Of a DNA stretch of 64,000 bases, positions 8,159-15,705 are shown in pieces. The notes beneath the pieces were generated by a model that was given only the letters and a program-made list of their open reading frames with translations, was not told the DNA's origin and searched no databases. Source of the stretch: Gordonia heveisoli (GTDB lineage: Bacteria > Actinomycetota > Actinomycetes > Mycobacteriales > Mycobacteriaceae); NCBI RefSeq assembly GCF_030315745.1, contig NZ_JASXSH010000023.1:1-64000 (forward strand), given 5' to 3'. The number at the start of each line of letters is the position of its first letter. Position 1 is the first letter of the stretch. Both the position numbers and the translations under genes were made by a program.

Positions 8159-9943
8159 ATGAGTACCCACGACGACAACGACAACTCCCCGGCGGACGGC
8201 CCCGAAGCCGGCGGCTTCGACGATCTCGGGCTCGATCCGCGCGTGCGTGCGGCCATCACCGATGTCGGATATGAGACCCCCTCACCGATCCAGGCGGCCA
8301 CGATCCCGCTGTTGATGGCGGGCCGTGACGTGGTGGGACTGGCGCAGACCGGTACCGGTAAGACCGCCGCGTTCGCGATCCCGATCCTGTCCCGCCTCGA
8401 CGAGTCGGCACGCAAGCCGCAGGCGCTCGTGCTGGCGCCCACCCGCGAGCTAGCGCTGCAGGTCTCCGAGGCCTTCGGTAGCTATTCGTCGCATATGCCG
8501 CAGGTGAAGGTCCTGCCGATCTACGGCGGCCAGAGCTACGGCGTGCAGTTGTCGGGTCTGCGTCGTGGTGCCCAAGTGATCGTCGGCACCCCGGGACGTG
8601 TCATCGACCATCTCGACAAGGGCACTCTCGACATCTCCGAACTCGAGTACCTCGTGCTCGACGAGGCCGACGAGATGCTCACCATGGGCTTCGCCGAGGA
8701 CGTCGAGCGGATTCTCGCCGACACTCCCGAGAGCAAGCAAGTCGCACTGTTCTCGGCGACGATGCCCAGCGCGATCCGACGCCTGGCAGGCAAGTATCTG
8801 AAGAACGCCGAAGAGGTCACGGTCAAGTCCAAGACCGCCACCGCGCAGAACATCACGCAGCGCTATCTGCAGGTGTCCCACCAGCGCAAGCTCGATGCGC
8901 TCACCAGGTTCCTCGAAGTCGAGTCCTTCGACGCGATGATCGTGTTCGTCCGCACGAAGTCGGCCACCGAGGAGCTCGCCGAGAAGCTGCGGGCTCGCGG
9001 GTTCTCGGCCGTTGCCATCAACGGTGACCTGGCTCAGGCGCAGCGCGAGCGGACCATCAATCAGCTCAAGGGCGGCAAGATCGACATCTTGGTCGCGACC
9101 GACGTCGCCGCCCGCGGACTCGACGTCGACCGGATCTCGCATGTCGTCAACTACGACATCCCGCACGACACCGAGTCGTATGTGCACCGCATCGGTCGTA
9201 CCGGTCGTGCCGGCCGTTCGGGCAATGCGCTGCTGTTCGTGTCGCCGCGCGAACGGCATCTGCTGCGTTCGATCGAGCGGGCCAACCGTGAGCCACTGAC
9301 CGAGATCGGGCTGCCCAGCGTCGACGACGTCAACACGCAGCGCAAGGCGAAGTTCGCCGAGTCGATCACCGAGAACCTCGGCTCCGATCACCTCGACATG
9401 TTCCGCAAGCTGGTCGAGACCTACGCCCAGGAGAACGACGTGGCGATGGCGGATATCGCCGCGGCCCTCGCGCTCGAAACGCGGGATGGCGGGTTCCTGA
9501 TGGCACCGGATCCGCCGGAGGGTGAACGCCAGGCACGTCGTGAGCGTGCACCGCGCGGTAGTTCGGGCGGCAACTTCGCCACCTACCGGATCGCGGTCGG
9601 CCGCAAGCACAAGGTCTCGCCCGGTGCCATCGTCGGTGCCATCGCCAACGAGGGTGGGCTGAGCCGCGGTGACTTCGGCAACATCAGCATCCGTGACGAT
9701 TTCAGTCTGGTCGAGCTGCCCGACGATCTCGGCAACGAGACCCTCGCCGCGCTCCGGCACACCCGGATCGGTAAGAATCCGATCGACCTGCGTCGGGACA
9801 TGGGTGCACCGCGTACCCGCGGTGGTGCCAAGCGCACCGCGTCGGGCCAGCGGGGTGGCCCCCGCGAGGGGCACGGTAAGCGTGGCGGCGATTGGGGTAA
9901 GCGCGGCGGAACGCCGCGGGTGGCCGGTCGCCGACGCGGCTGA
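8159..9943 (+). CDS. deaD: DEAD-box ATP-dependent RNA helicase (DeaD/CsdA type)
   Basis: This 594-residue RNA helicase probably acts in ribosome assembly, RNA remodelling and cold adaptation. The core motifs are complete and in order: Q-motif FDDLGLDPRV...PSPIQ, motif I AQTGTGKT (62-69), PTRELALQ, motif II DEAD (168-171), motif III SAT (199-201), VATDVAARGLDVD and motif VI HRIGRTGRAG. After the RecA-like domains, about residues 460-540 resemble the DbpA-type RNA-binding domain (TYRIAVGRKHKVSPGAIVGA). A basic RG-rich tail (RGGAKRT...KRGGDWGKRGG) ends the protein, as in DeaD proteins. The ATG start follows the sequence GCGCAGC without a strong ribosome site. The gene appears to be a single unit. 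Confidence 0.93.
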   Translation: MSTHDDNDNSPADGPEAGGFDDLGLDPRVRAAITDVGYETPSPIQAATIPLLMAGRDVVGLAQTGTGKTAAFAIPILSRLDESARKPQALVLAPTRELALQVSEAFGSYSSHMPQVKVLPIYGGQSYGVQLSGLRRGAQVIVGTPGRVIDHLDKGTLDISELEYLVLDEADEMLTMGFAEDVERILADTPESKQVALFSATMPSAIRRLAGKYLKNAEEVTVKSKTATAQNITQRYLQVSHQRKLDALTRFLEVESFDAMIVFVRTKSATEELAEKLRARGFSAVAINGDLAQAQRERTINQLKGGKIDILVATDVAARGLDVDRISHVVNYDIPHDTESYVHRIGRTGRAGRSGNALLFVSPRERHLLRSIERANREPLTEIGLPSVDDVNTQRKAKFAESITENLGSDHLDMFRKLVETYAQENDVAMADIAAALALETRDGGFLMAPDPPEGERQARRERAPRGSSGGNFATYRIAVGRKHKVSPGAIVGAIANEGGLSRGDFGNISIRDDFSLVELPDDLGNETLAALRHTRIGKNPIDLRRDMGAPRTRGGAKRTASGQRGGPREGHGKRGGDWGKRGGTPRVAGRRRG

Positions 9944-10107
9944 CGGCCGCGCCGAGGCGCACCGGCAGCGGTAGTTTCGCTCCGCGTGGGATCAGACTTG
10001 TCAGATCGAGATAAATCCGTAACCTTTTAGTTGGGGGACGGACATACCCGGCGGTATCGCAATCCGCGATCTGACCACACTCGATCTCTAGGAATGGTGA
10101 GTCACCA

Positions 10108-10443
10108 GTGTCAGTGGTGAATTCGATCTCAGCAGCCGAAGCCAACGACCACATCCGACATGGGTGGGCCACCATCGTCGACGCGCGCCCGCAGGTGATG
10201 CGCCACCAGGGGAGTCTGCCCGGCGCGGTCGTCGTCGATCCGACCGACGTGGACAGCCGGTTGGCGCCGACGCCGTCGGGCACTTTCCCGGTGGTGACCG
10301 ATCCGGACGCCGAGATCGCGGTGGTGTCGGTGCGGTCCCAGGCGATGCGGATCGCCGAGCAGATCGCCGATCTCGGTTACACCAACGTTCGCTACGTCGA
10401 TGGTGGGTACGGCGCGCTGCGCTCGGCCACCGACCGCTCCTGA
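10108..10443 (+). CDS. Rhodanese-like domain protein lacking the catalytic cysteine
   Basis: This is a single rhodanese-like domain of 111 residues with a GTG start. The fold signature is present: an early ATIVDARP strand and loop (rhodanese Asp-x-R), a central strand, and a C-terminal YTNVRYVDGGYGAL segment matching the usual region before the last helix. At the position where sulfurtransferases have the active-site cysteine (V-V-x-C-x-x-G-x-R-S), the sequence is AVVSVRSQAM, so Ser74 replaces Cys and the loop lacks its glycine. It is therefore probably not a sulfurtransferase and may bind or regulate instead. It stands 111 bases before the helicase-nuclease gene. Confidence 0.75.
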   Translation: MSVVNSISAAEANDHIRHGWATIVDARPQVMRHQGSLPGAVVVDPTDVDSRLAPTPSGTFPVVTDPDAEIAVVSVRSQAMRIAEQIADLGYTNVRYVDGGYGALRSATDRS

Positions 10444-10554
10444 GCCTCGGTCTCATCCCAGTCGTGCCGGCCGTCGCGGTCGGCCATGTCGTCACGCCTA
10501 CCGGGCCGCGCGCTTGGTAGCGTAGCCGGGCATACGTGGGAGAACGAGGAGCAC

Positions 10555-13500
10555 ATGGAGGACGCCAGTCACGACGAGGCTCGTGATCAGGTCACGCGGC
10601 TGATCGGAGTGCTGCGCGGACTCGTCCGGTCGCGGTCGGAGTTCGTGGGAGATGTCGCCGACCACCCGGGGATGGTGTGGGTAGGTCCGACGACCCCGGT
10701 GTCGCTGCGCTCGGGTGCCGTACCCGGGCAGGTGCTTGTCGAGCTCGCTCCCGACGCCGCCGGCTACGATGACCTCGCAGGGCTCGTCGACGAGTTGCAC
10801 GACAATCCCGAGACGCTTGAGCTGGTCATCGCCAATGCGCTACTCACCGTCGCCGAACCGGAGAACGACACTGCGCCGCTGATCCGGGAGCATCTGCTCA
10901 CCCAGCACGTCGTCGCCGATCGGCTCGACGACGAGACCCTGCGGATCTCCATCGGTGCCGGTGCGGTGCCGATGGTGCATGACGCTCATCTGCTCGCCAC
11001 GGTGGACGGCATCGACCTGTCCGGGGCGATCCGTAAACGGGCCAAGCTCGCCGAGCAGGCTGCGATCGTCAACTCCGCGACCGGTGATCTGGTGGCCGAG
11101 TGGATGGAACGGATCGAGGTCGATCCAGCGGTGGTCGACGTGTCGGTGGACATGCGCCCGGCGATCGTCCTGCGCACGCGCGGGGTGGCGTCGTCGCTCG
11201 CCTTCTACGACGCGATCCTGGCGTCCCTGGCCGACCCCGACATCCCGGTACCGTTGGGTCTGGCCCAGTTGGTCCGCCCGATCGAGGCGGCCGAACGCGT
11301 TGCGGCCCTTGCTGATTCCGAGGCCATCAGCGCCGGCGAGCTCGTGTCGGATGCGCTCTTCCCGCTGTCTTCCAATGTGGAACAGCGCGACGTCCTGGCC
11401 CGACTCGGTGTGGACAGCGGAGTCGTCGTCGAGGGGCCGCCCGGCACCGGCAAGACCCACACCATCGCGAATCTGATGTCGGCGCTGCTGGCCAAGGGTC
11501 AGCGCGTGCTGGTCGTCAGCGAGAAGGCCCACGCTCTGCACGTCCTACGGGATATGTTGCCCACCGGAATCCGCGATCTGACCGTGTCCATCGCCGACGT
11601 GCGCCAGGACAGCTTCGACGCGGTGGCCGACGGCGCTACCACAATCGCCGAACGCAAGGCCGGCTATTCCGACGGTGTCGCGGAGGCCGAGATCGCCGAT
11701 CTGATGGCCCGGCGCGATCAGGCGCGGTCGCGTCGCGAGCAGATCATGCGTGACCTGTGGGAGTTGCGCGCAGCCGAGGTCGAAGTTCACGAATGGGTGG
11801 CAGGCGACTATCGGGGGACTGCCGCGGAGGTCGTGCGGGCGGTGCGCGCCGCCGCCGACCGGTTCGACTGGCTCCCCGCGCCGGTCGACGGGGTGGTACC
11901 GCCGCTCGATGCCGACGAGTTCGACCGGTTCGTCACCTTGATGCGCAGCACCGGCGGCGCCACCGACCGCTTGGCCCAACGATTCTTCAACCTGTCCGAC
12001 CATCTGCCCGATCAGACGGCCATGGACCAGATCTGTGCCCGGATCAGTTCCCGCCCACGTGAACCGATGACCGGCAGTGGCTCGTTGCTGTCGGTGCTCG
12101 ACGGCGTGGAGAGTGATCGGCTGCTCCGCATCAAGGAGATCTGCGAACATCTCGCGGTCTCGGCTACCGAGGTGCGGGGTTTCCCCTCGACGATGGTCGA
12201 CATGGCCGACCGACTTTTGGGTGGACAGGCCACGCACCTGTGGTCGCGACTGACCGCGTTGTCGCCGGTCATCGCCGAGGCGGCCCGCCGCGACCGGCAA
12301 CTCGGTGCGCATGCGGTGATCGTCGATGGTGCCGGTCCGGGCGACGCCGCCCTGTTCGACGCGGCGGCCGACCATCTGGCAGCTGGCGGGCGCTGGCGGT
12401 CGAAGCTGCGTCGTTCACCCGCGCAGCGAGCTGTCGAGGAGTCGGCGGTACGAGCACTGGTGGATGGTCGCGAACCCACCGATGCGGCCTCGCTCCGGTT
12501 TGTCGCCGACCATCTGACCGTCACCGAAGCCGTGTATCAGGCGCATCGTCTGCTGGCCGACCTGCATGTCCCCATCGACACCTCCGGTTCGCGCTCGGCC
12601 CAGCTCAACCTGCTCGTCCGCCTCGATACCCAGCTGAGCTGGATCTCGGATCTGGTCGCCCGGCGTGACCGCCTGGTGCATGAACTGGAAGCGATCAGTC
12701 CCGGCGGGCCGCGTCCGCGCACCGTTGCCGCGGTCGCCGAGGTGGCGCAGCAGGCCAGGCTGATCGCCGCCACCAACGACGCGGTGATCGCCGAGACCGA
12801 ACTCGCCGACACCGCATACGCGCTGTCGCACGAGGTGGAGAAGGGGCCGTCGCCGGAAGGCGACGCGCTGGTCGCCGCGCTGGCCAATGCCGACGCCGAC
12901 GCCATTCGGCAGGCCCGCCGCGCCTACGTCGCCGCACGCGCGGAGTACGACGAGCAGATCGCCGTCGACCTGCTCGGACTCCGGTTGCGCAGCAAAGCGC
13001 CGGAACTGTTCGCGGCGGTTGTCGACAACCCCGAGGACCCCGCCTGGGTCGGCCGCGCACGAGACTTGAGCGCGGCCTGGTCGTGGCGGCGTGCGCACAC
13101 CTGGGCGGCGGAACGCTCCGACCCGCATCGGGAAGCCGAGCTGGCCGCCGCGCTCGACCAGGTTGAGGTGGACATCGCGGCGACGACCACGCGCCTCGCG
13201 GCGGCACGGGCGTGGCGGGCGTGTCTGGCACGCACCACCGTCACCCAGATCCAGGCGTTGCAGTCCTACCGCGATCACATGATCAACCTCGGTAAGGGAT
13301 CGGGGAAGCACGCCAGTCGATTCCGGGCGGCCGCTCGTGAGTCGATGGTGCAGGCGCAGTCGGCGGTGCCGGCGTGGATCATGTCGATCAGCCAGGTGTC
13401 GCAGATCTTGCCCCCGACCGGTGACGCCTTCGACGTCGTCATCGTCGACGAAGCCAGCCAGGCCGACGTCACCAGTGCATTTCTGCTGTGGCTCGCGCCG

Positions 13501-14733
13501 CGGGTGATTGTGGTCGGCGACGACCGGCAGTGCGCGCCGACCGGGCTGGCCGGCACGACCCTCGACGAGGCCTTCGCGAAGCTCGACGCGCAGCTTCCTG
13601 ACCTGCCGCACTACCTGCGCGACAGTCTCACGCCCCGGACCAGCCTGTTCGCGCTGCTGCGCAGCAGACTCGGGCATGTCGTCGCCCTGCGCGAACACTT
13701 CCGGTCGATGCCGGAGATCATCGAGTTCTCCTCACGACAGTTCTATCGTGGGTCGCCGCTGGTCCCGGTCCGTCAGTTCGGCGCCGACCGACTCGATCCG
13801 CTGCGCACGGTACGCGTCGAGGGCGAAGCGCAGGGATCGGGTGCCGCGCTGACGAATGAGGCTGAGGCACAGGCGATCTCTGAGGCGATCGAAGGTTGTC
13901 TGGCCGACCCTGCCTATGTGGGACTGGATTTCGGGGTGATCGCGCTGCAGGGCACCAAGCAGGTGGAACTGCTCGAACGGACCATCCGGGACCGGGTCGG
14001 CGAACAGGCGTGGCGTGCGCGCCGAATCCGGGTCGGCTCGCCACCGGACTTCCAGGGCGACGAGCGACGCGTCGTCTTCCTGTCGATGGTGGTCTCCGAT
14101 CCAGGTGCGATCTCGGCGCTCACCCGCGCCGAATCCCAACGCCGGTTCAATGTGGCCGCTTCGCGTGCGATGGACCAGCTCTGGCTGTTCCATTCGATTG
14201 ACTTGGATGACCTGCGGGACAACGATCTTCGGTATTCGCTGCTGGGTTATATGCAGGCGAATGCCGGCACGGTGACGGCACCCATGCCGCATGATGTCCC
14301 CGATCATGAGCGCGTCGAACCCTTCGACAACCTGCTCGAGCAGCAGGTCTTCAACCGGCTTGTCGCGCTCGGCTACCACGTGACCCCGAAGGTCACGGTG
14401 AACAACCGCGATATCGATCTCGTCGTGACGGGCGCCGATGCGAGGATGGCGGTCGAATGCGATGCCGACACGTTCCGGACCACCGGGCGCCAGGCTCGGT
14501 CCGATCTCGAACGGGAACGTGAACTTCGCCGGTGCGGGTGGGAGTTCGTGCGCGTCCGGGAGTCGGAATTCGCTTTCGATCCCGACCGGGTGATCGCGTC
14601 GGTCGCCGCGGCGCTCGACGCCCGCGGGTGTAAGCCAGGTTCCGTCATCGATTCGGCGGCCCCGGCGCCCGATGACGGTGCCGATGCCGAACGGGCGGCC
14701 TGGCAGCCGATCGATCTCAGCGCTGGGGACTGA
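10555..14733 (+). CDS. Large SF1 (UPF1-like) helicase with C-terminal Vsr-like nuclease domain
   Basis: This protein of 1,392 residues combines an SF1 helicase with a predicted nuclease. Helicase motifs: Walker A GPPGTGKTHTIANL (about 301-315), motif II VIVDEASQAD (about 962-971), VVGDDRQCAP (motif III), LREHFRSMPEI (motif IV region) and VTAxSRA-type FNVAASRAMDQLW (motif VI). About 640 residues separate motifs I and II, with several long charged helices. The last about 110 residues (EQQVFNRLVALGYHV...NRDIDLVV...MAVECDAD...ERERELRRCGWEFVRV) match the DUF559/MTES_1575 Vsr-like endonuclease fold. Such fusions occur in DNA repair and anti-phage proteins; the role here is not known. The start at 10555 follows GAGGAG; the earlier ATG at 10486 lacks a ribosome site. 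Confidence 0.85.
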   Translation: MEDASHDEARDQVTRLIGVLRGLVRSRSEFVGDVADHPGMVWVGPTTPVSLRSGAVPGQVLVELAPDAAGYDDLAGLVDELHDNPETLELVIANALLTVAEPENDTAPLIREHLLTQHVVADRLDDETLRISIGAGAVPMVHDAHLLATVDGIDLSGAIRKRAKLAEQAAIVNSATGDLVAEWMERIEVDPAVVDVSVDMRPAIVLRTRGVASSLAFYDAILASLADPDIPVPLGLAQLVRPIEAAERVAALADSEAISAGELVSDALFPLSSNVEQRDVLARLGVDSGVVVEGPPGTGKTHTIANLMSALLAKGQRVLVVSEKAHALHVLRDMLPTGIRDLTVSIADVRQDSFDAVADGATTIAERKAGYSDGVAEAEIADLMARRDQARSRREQIMRDLWELRAAEVEVHEWVAGDYRGTAAEVVRAVRAAADRFDWLPAPVDGVVPPLDADEFDRFVTLMRSTGGATDRLAQRFFNLSDHLPDQTAMDQICARISSRPREPMTGSGSLLSVLDGVESDRLLRIKEICEHLAVSATEVRGFPSTMVDMADRLLGGQATHLWSRLTALSPVIAEAARRDRQLGAHAVIVDGAGPGDAALFDAAADHLAAGGRWRSKLRRSPAQRAVEESAVRALVDGREPTDAASLRFVADHLTVTEAVYQAHRLLADLHVPIDTSGSRSAQLNLLVRLDTQLSWISDLVARRDRLVHELEAISPGGPRPRTVAAVAEVAQQARLIAATNDAVIAETELADTAYALSHEVEKGPSPEGDALVAALANADADAIRQARRAYVAARAEYDEQIAVDLLGLRLRSKAPELFAAVVDNPEDPAWVGRARDLSAAWSWRRAHTWAAERSDPHREAELAAALDQVEVDIAATTTRLAAARAWRACLARTTVTQIQALQSYRDHMINLGKGSGKHASRFRAAARESMVQAQSAVPAWIMSISQVSQILPPTGDAFDVVIVDEASQADVTSAFLLWLAPRVIVVGDDRQCAPTGLAGTTLDEAFAKLDAQLPDLPHYLRDSLTPRTSLFALLRSRLGHVVALREHFRSMPEIIEFSSRQFYRGSPLVPVRQFGADRLDPLRTVRVEGEAQGSGAALTNEAEAQAISEAIEGCLADPAYVGLDFGVIALQGTKQVELLERTIRDRVGEQAWRARRIRVGSPPDFQGDERRVVFLSMVVSDPGAISALTRAESQRRFNVAASRAMDQLWLFHSIDLDDLRDNDLRYSLLGYMQANAGTVTAPMPHDVPDHERVEPFDNLLEQQVFNRLVALGYHVTPKVTVNNRDIDLVVTGADARMAVECDADTFRTTGRQARSDLERERELRRCGWEFVRVRESEFAFDPDRVIASVAAALDARGCKPGSVIDSAAPAPDDGADAERAAWQPIDLSAGD

Positions 14734-14766
14734 GTAGCGGGGACTGGGTAGCGGGGACTGGGTACC
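14724..14766. repeat. 14-bp tandem repeat across a stop codon
   Basis: The unit GTAGCGGGGACTGG occurs twice in full (14734-14747, 14748-14761). A partial copy precedes it inside the end of the helicase gene, and GTACC follows it. It spans the helicase stop codon and the gap to the converging HIT gene. Confidence 0.75.
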
Positions 14767-14779
14767 GGTCGCGTGCCGG

Positions 14780-15232
14780 TCAGGCGGTATCCGGGTCCTG
14801 TTCGGCGCTGGTCGTGGCGGCGATCCAGGTGCGCAGTTCGTCGGCGGTCGTGTCCGGGTCGCGGTCGCGCCGCACCACGAGTCCCTTGACGAAGCTGACC
14901 TTGTCGCCGTCGTGGCGGGGGACGACGTGCAGGTGGGTGTGAAAGACGGTCTGGAAGGCGGCGCGCCCGTCGTTGAGCGCGAGGTTGACCCCGTCGGCCG
15001 ACAGTGGGCCCGAACGCATCGCGGTGGCGACCCGCTGCCCGGCGCGGATCAGGGCGCCGCCGTGGGCGGGGTCGAGATCGGCGAGCCCGGACGAGTGGAC
15101 GCGGGGTACCAGCAGCGTATGGCCGCGAGTGACCGGCCGGATGTCGAGAAAGCCGACGATGTCGTCGTCGGAGTAGACGATGCGGGCCGGTGCAATACCG
15201 GCCACGATGTCGCAGAAGACGCACGCAGTCAT
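14780..15232 (-). CDS. HIT family nucleotide hydrolase/transferase
   Basis: This 150-residue histidine-triad protein probably hydrolyses or transfers nucleotidyl groups from small nucleotide substrates. The triad is HTHLHVVPR near residue 95, with the usual upstream CDIVAG opening and the RGHTLLVPRVH strand. FCDI at the N-terminus has the first Cys of a zinc site, but a full zinc-finger set is not evident. It faces the helicase gene tail to tail, 46 bases apart, and its start is about 470 bases upstream of fas on the opposite strand. The substrate cannot be told from sequence. Confidence 0.88.
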   Translation of the reverse strand: MTACVFCDIVAGIAPARIVYSDDDIVGFLDIRPVTRGHTLLVPRVHSSGLADLDPAHGGALIRAGQRVATAMRSGPLSADGVNLALNDGRAAFQTVFHTHLHVVPRHDGDKVSFVKGLVVRRDRDPDTTADELRTWIAATTSAEQDPDTA

Positions 15233-15389
15233 GGCTCAACCCTAGTGGCGACATTCGGGGTGGGGTAGATCACATCACGATTTCATAACGATATGCCGAG
15301 CGATTGTTCGGGTGTCACGGCGGTTGTGGAAATCCGGCTGAACAGTGCCGATCATCGGGTCGGCTGACCTACTCGAGTGGGGCTGGAAA

Positions 15390-15425
15390 GTTACTCGCGG
15401 GGTTACCGGCGGGTATACCCGGGGG
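15390..15425. promoter_or_regulatory. fas upstream triple 12-bp repeat, FasR-type operator candidate
   Basis: Three contiguous 12-base units, GTTACTCGCGGG, GTTACCGGCGGG and TATACCCGGGGG, form a phased array. The second and third create an imperfect inverted repeat (GTTAC...GTATAC). It lies in the 473-bp gap between the HIT gene and fas, just upstream of an AT-rich GATAAACAT box (15431-15439) that could be a -10 element. In mycobacteria, fas is activated by the TetR-type regulator FasR binding inverted repeats upstream of fas; assignment here is by position and shape only. The rest of the gap (15453-15705) would be a long untranslated leader; I see no riboswitch in it. Confidence 0.5.
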
Positions 15426-15438
15426 TCGGCGATAAACA

Positions 15439-15452
15439 TGAGGGATCCCTCA
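15439..15452. promoter_or_regulatory. Perfect 14-bp palindrome in the fas promoter region
   Basis: TGAGGGATCCCTCA is an exact palindrome immediately downstream of the -10-like GATAAACAT. It may be a repressor operator over the transcription start, or a hairpin at the 5' end of the fas mRNA. Confidence 0.45.
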
Positions 15453-15705
15453 CTTTCGTGTGTCATCATGGTTCTCACGTTCACGTCGACGCCGACTCGA
15501 TGCCGAGTTGTTGGCCGTCAATGTCCTTGTGTGGCAGACGTGTTCGGGTTGTCGCGCCCACCGGAGGGGGTGACGACCGCCCCCTGGAGCAACCGCCCGA
15601 CAAATGGCGTGACCACAACGACCAGTGCTTGTCGATGTGTCGCGCGGCCGTAGAGGCCGCGGGCACATGACCACCCAGCATGACCGCGACCGCAGAGGAG
15701 ACCTC

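Noticed and set aside
8450..9874. A 474-codon leftward frame over deaD
   Set aside because: Antisense shadow of a complete DEAD-box helicase gene with all motifs.
14373..15254. A 293-codon leftward frame overlapping the HIT gene and the helicase end
   Set aside because: It is Arg/Pro-rich, lies in another frame over two well-supported genes, and shows no domain; it is a GC-rich shadow.
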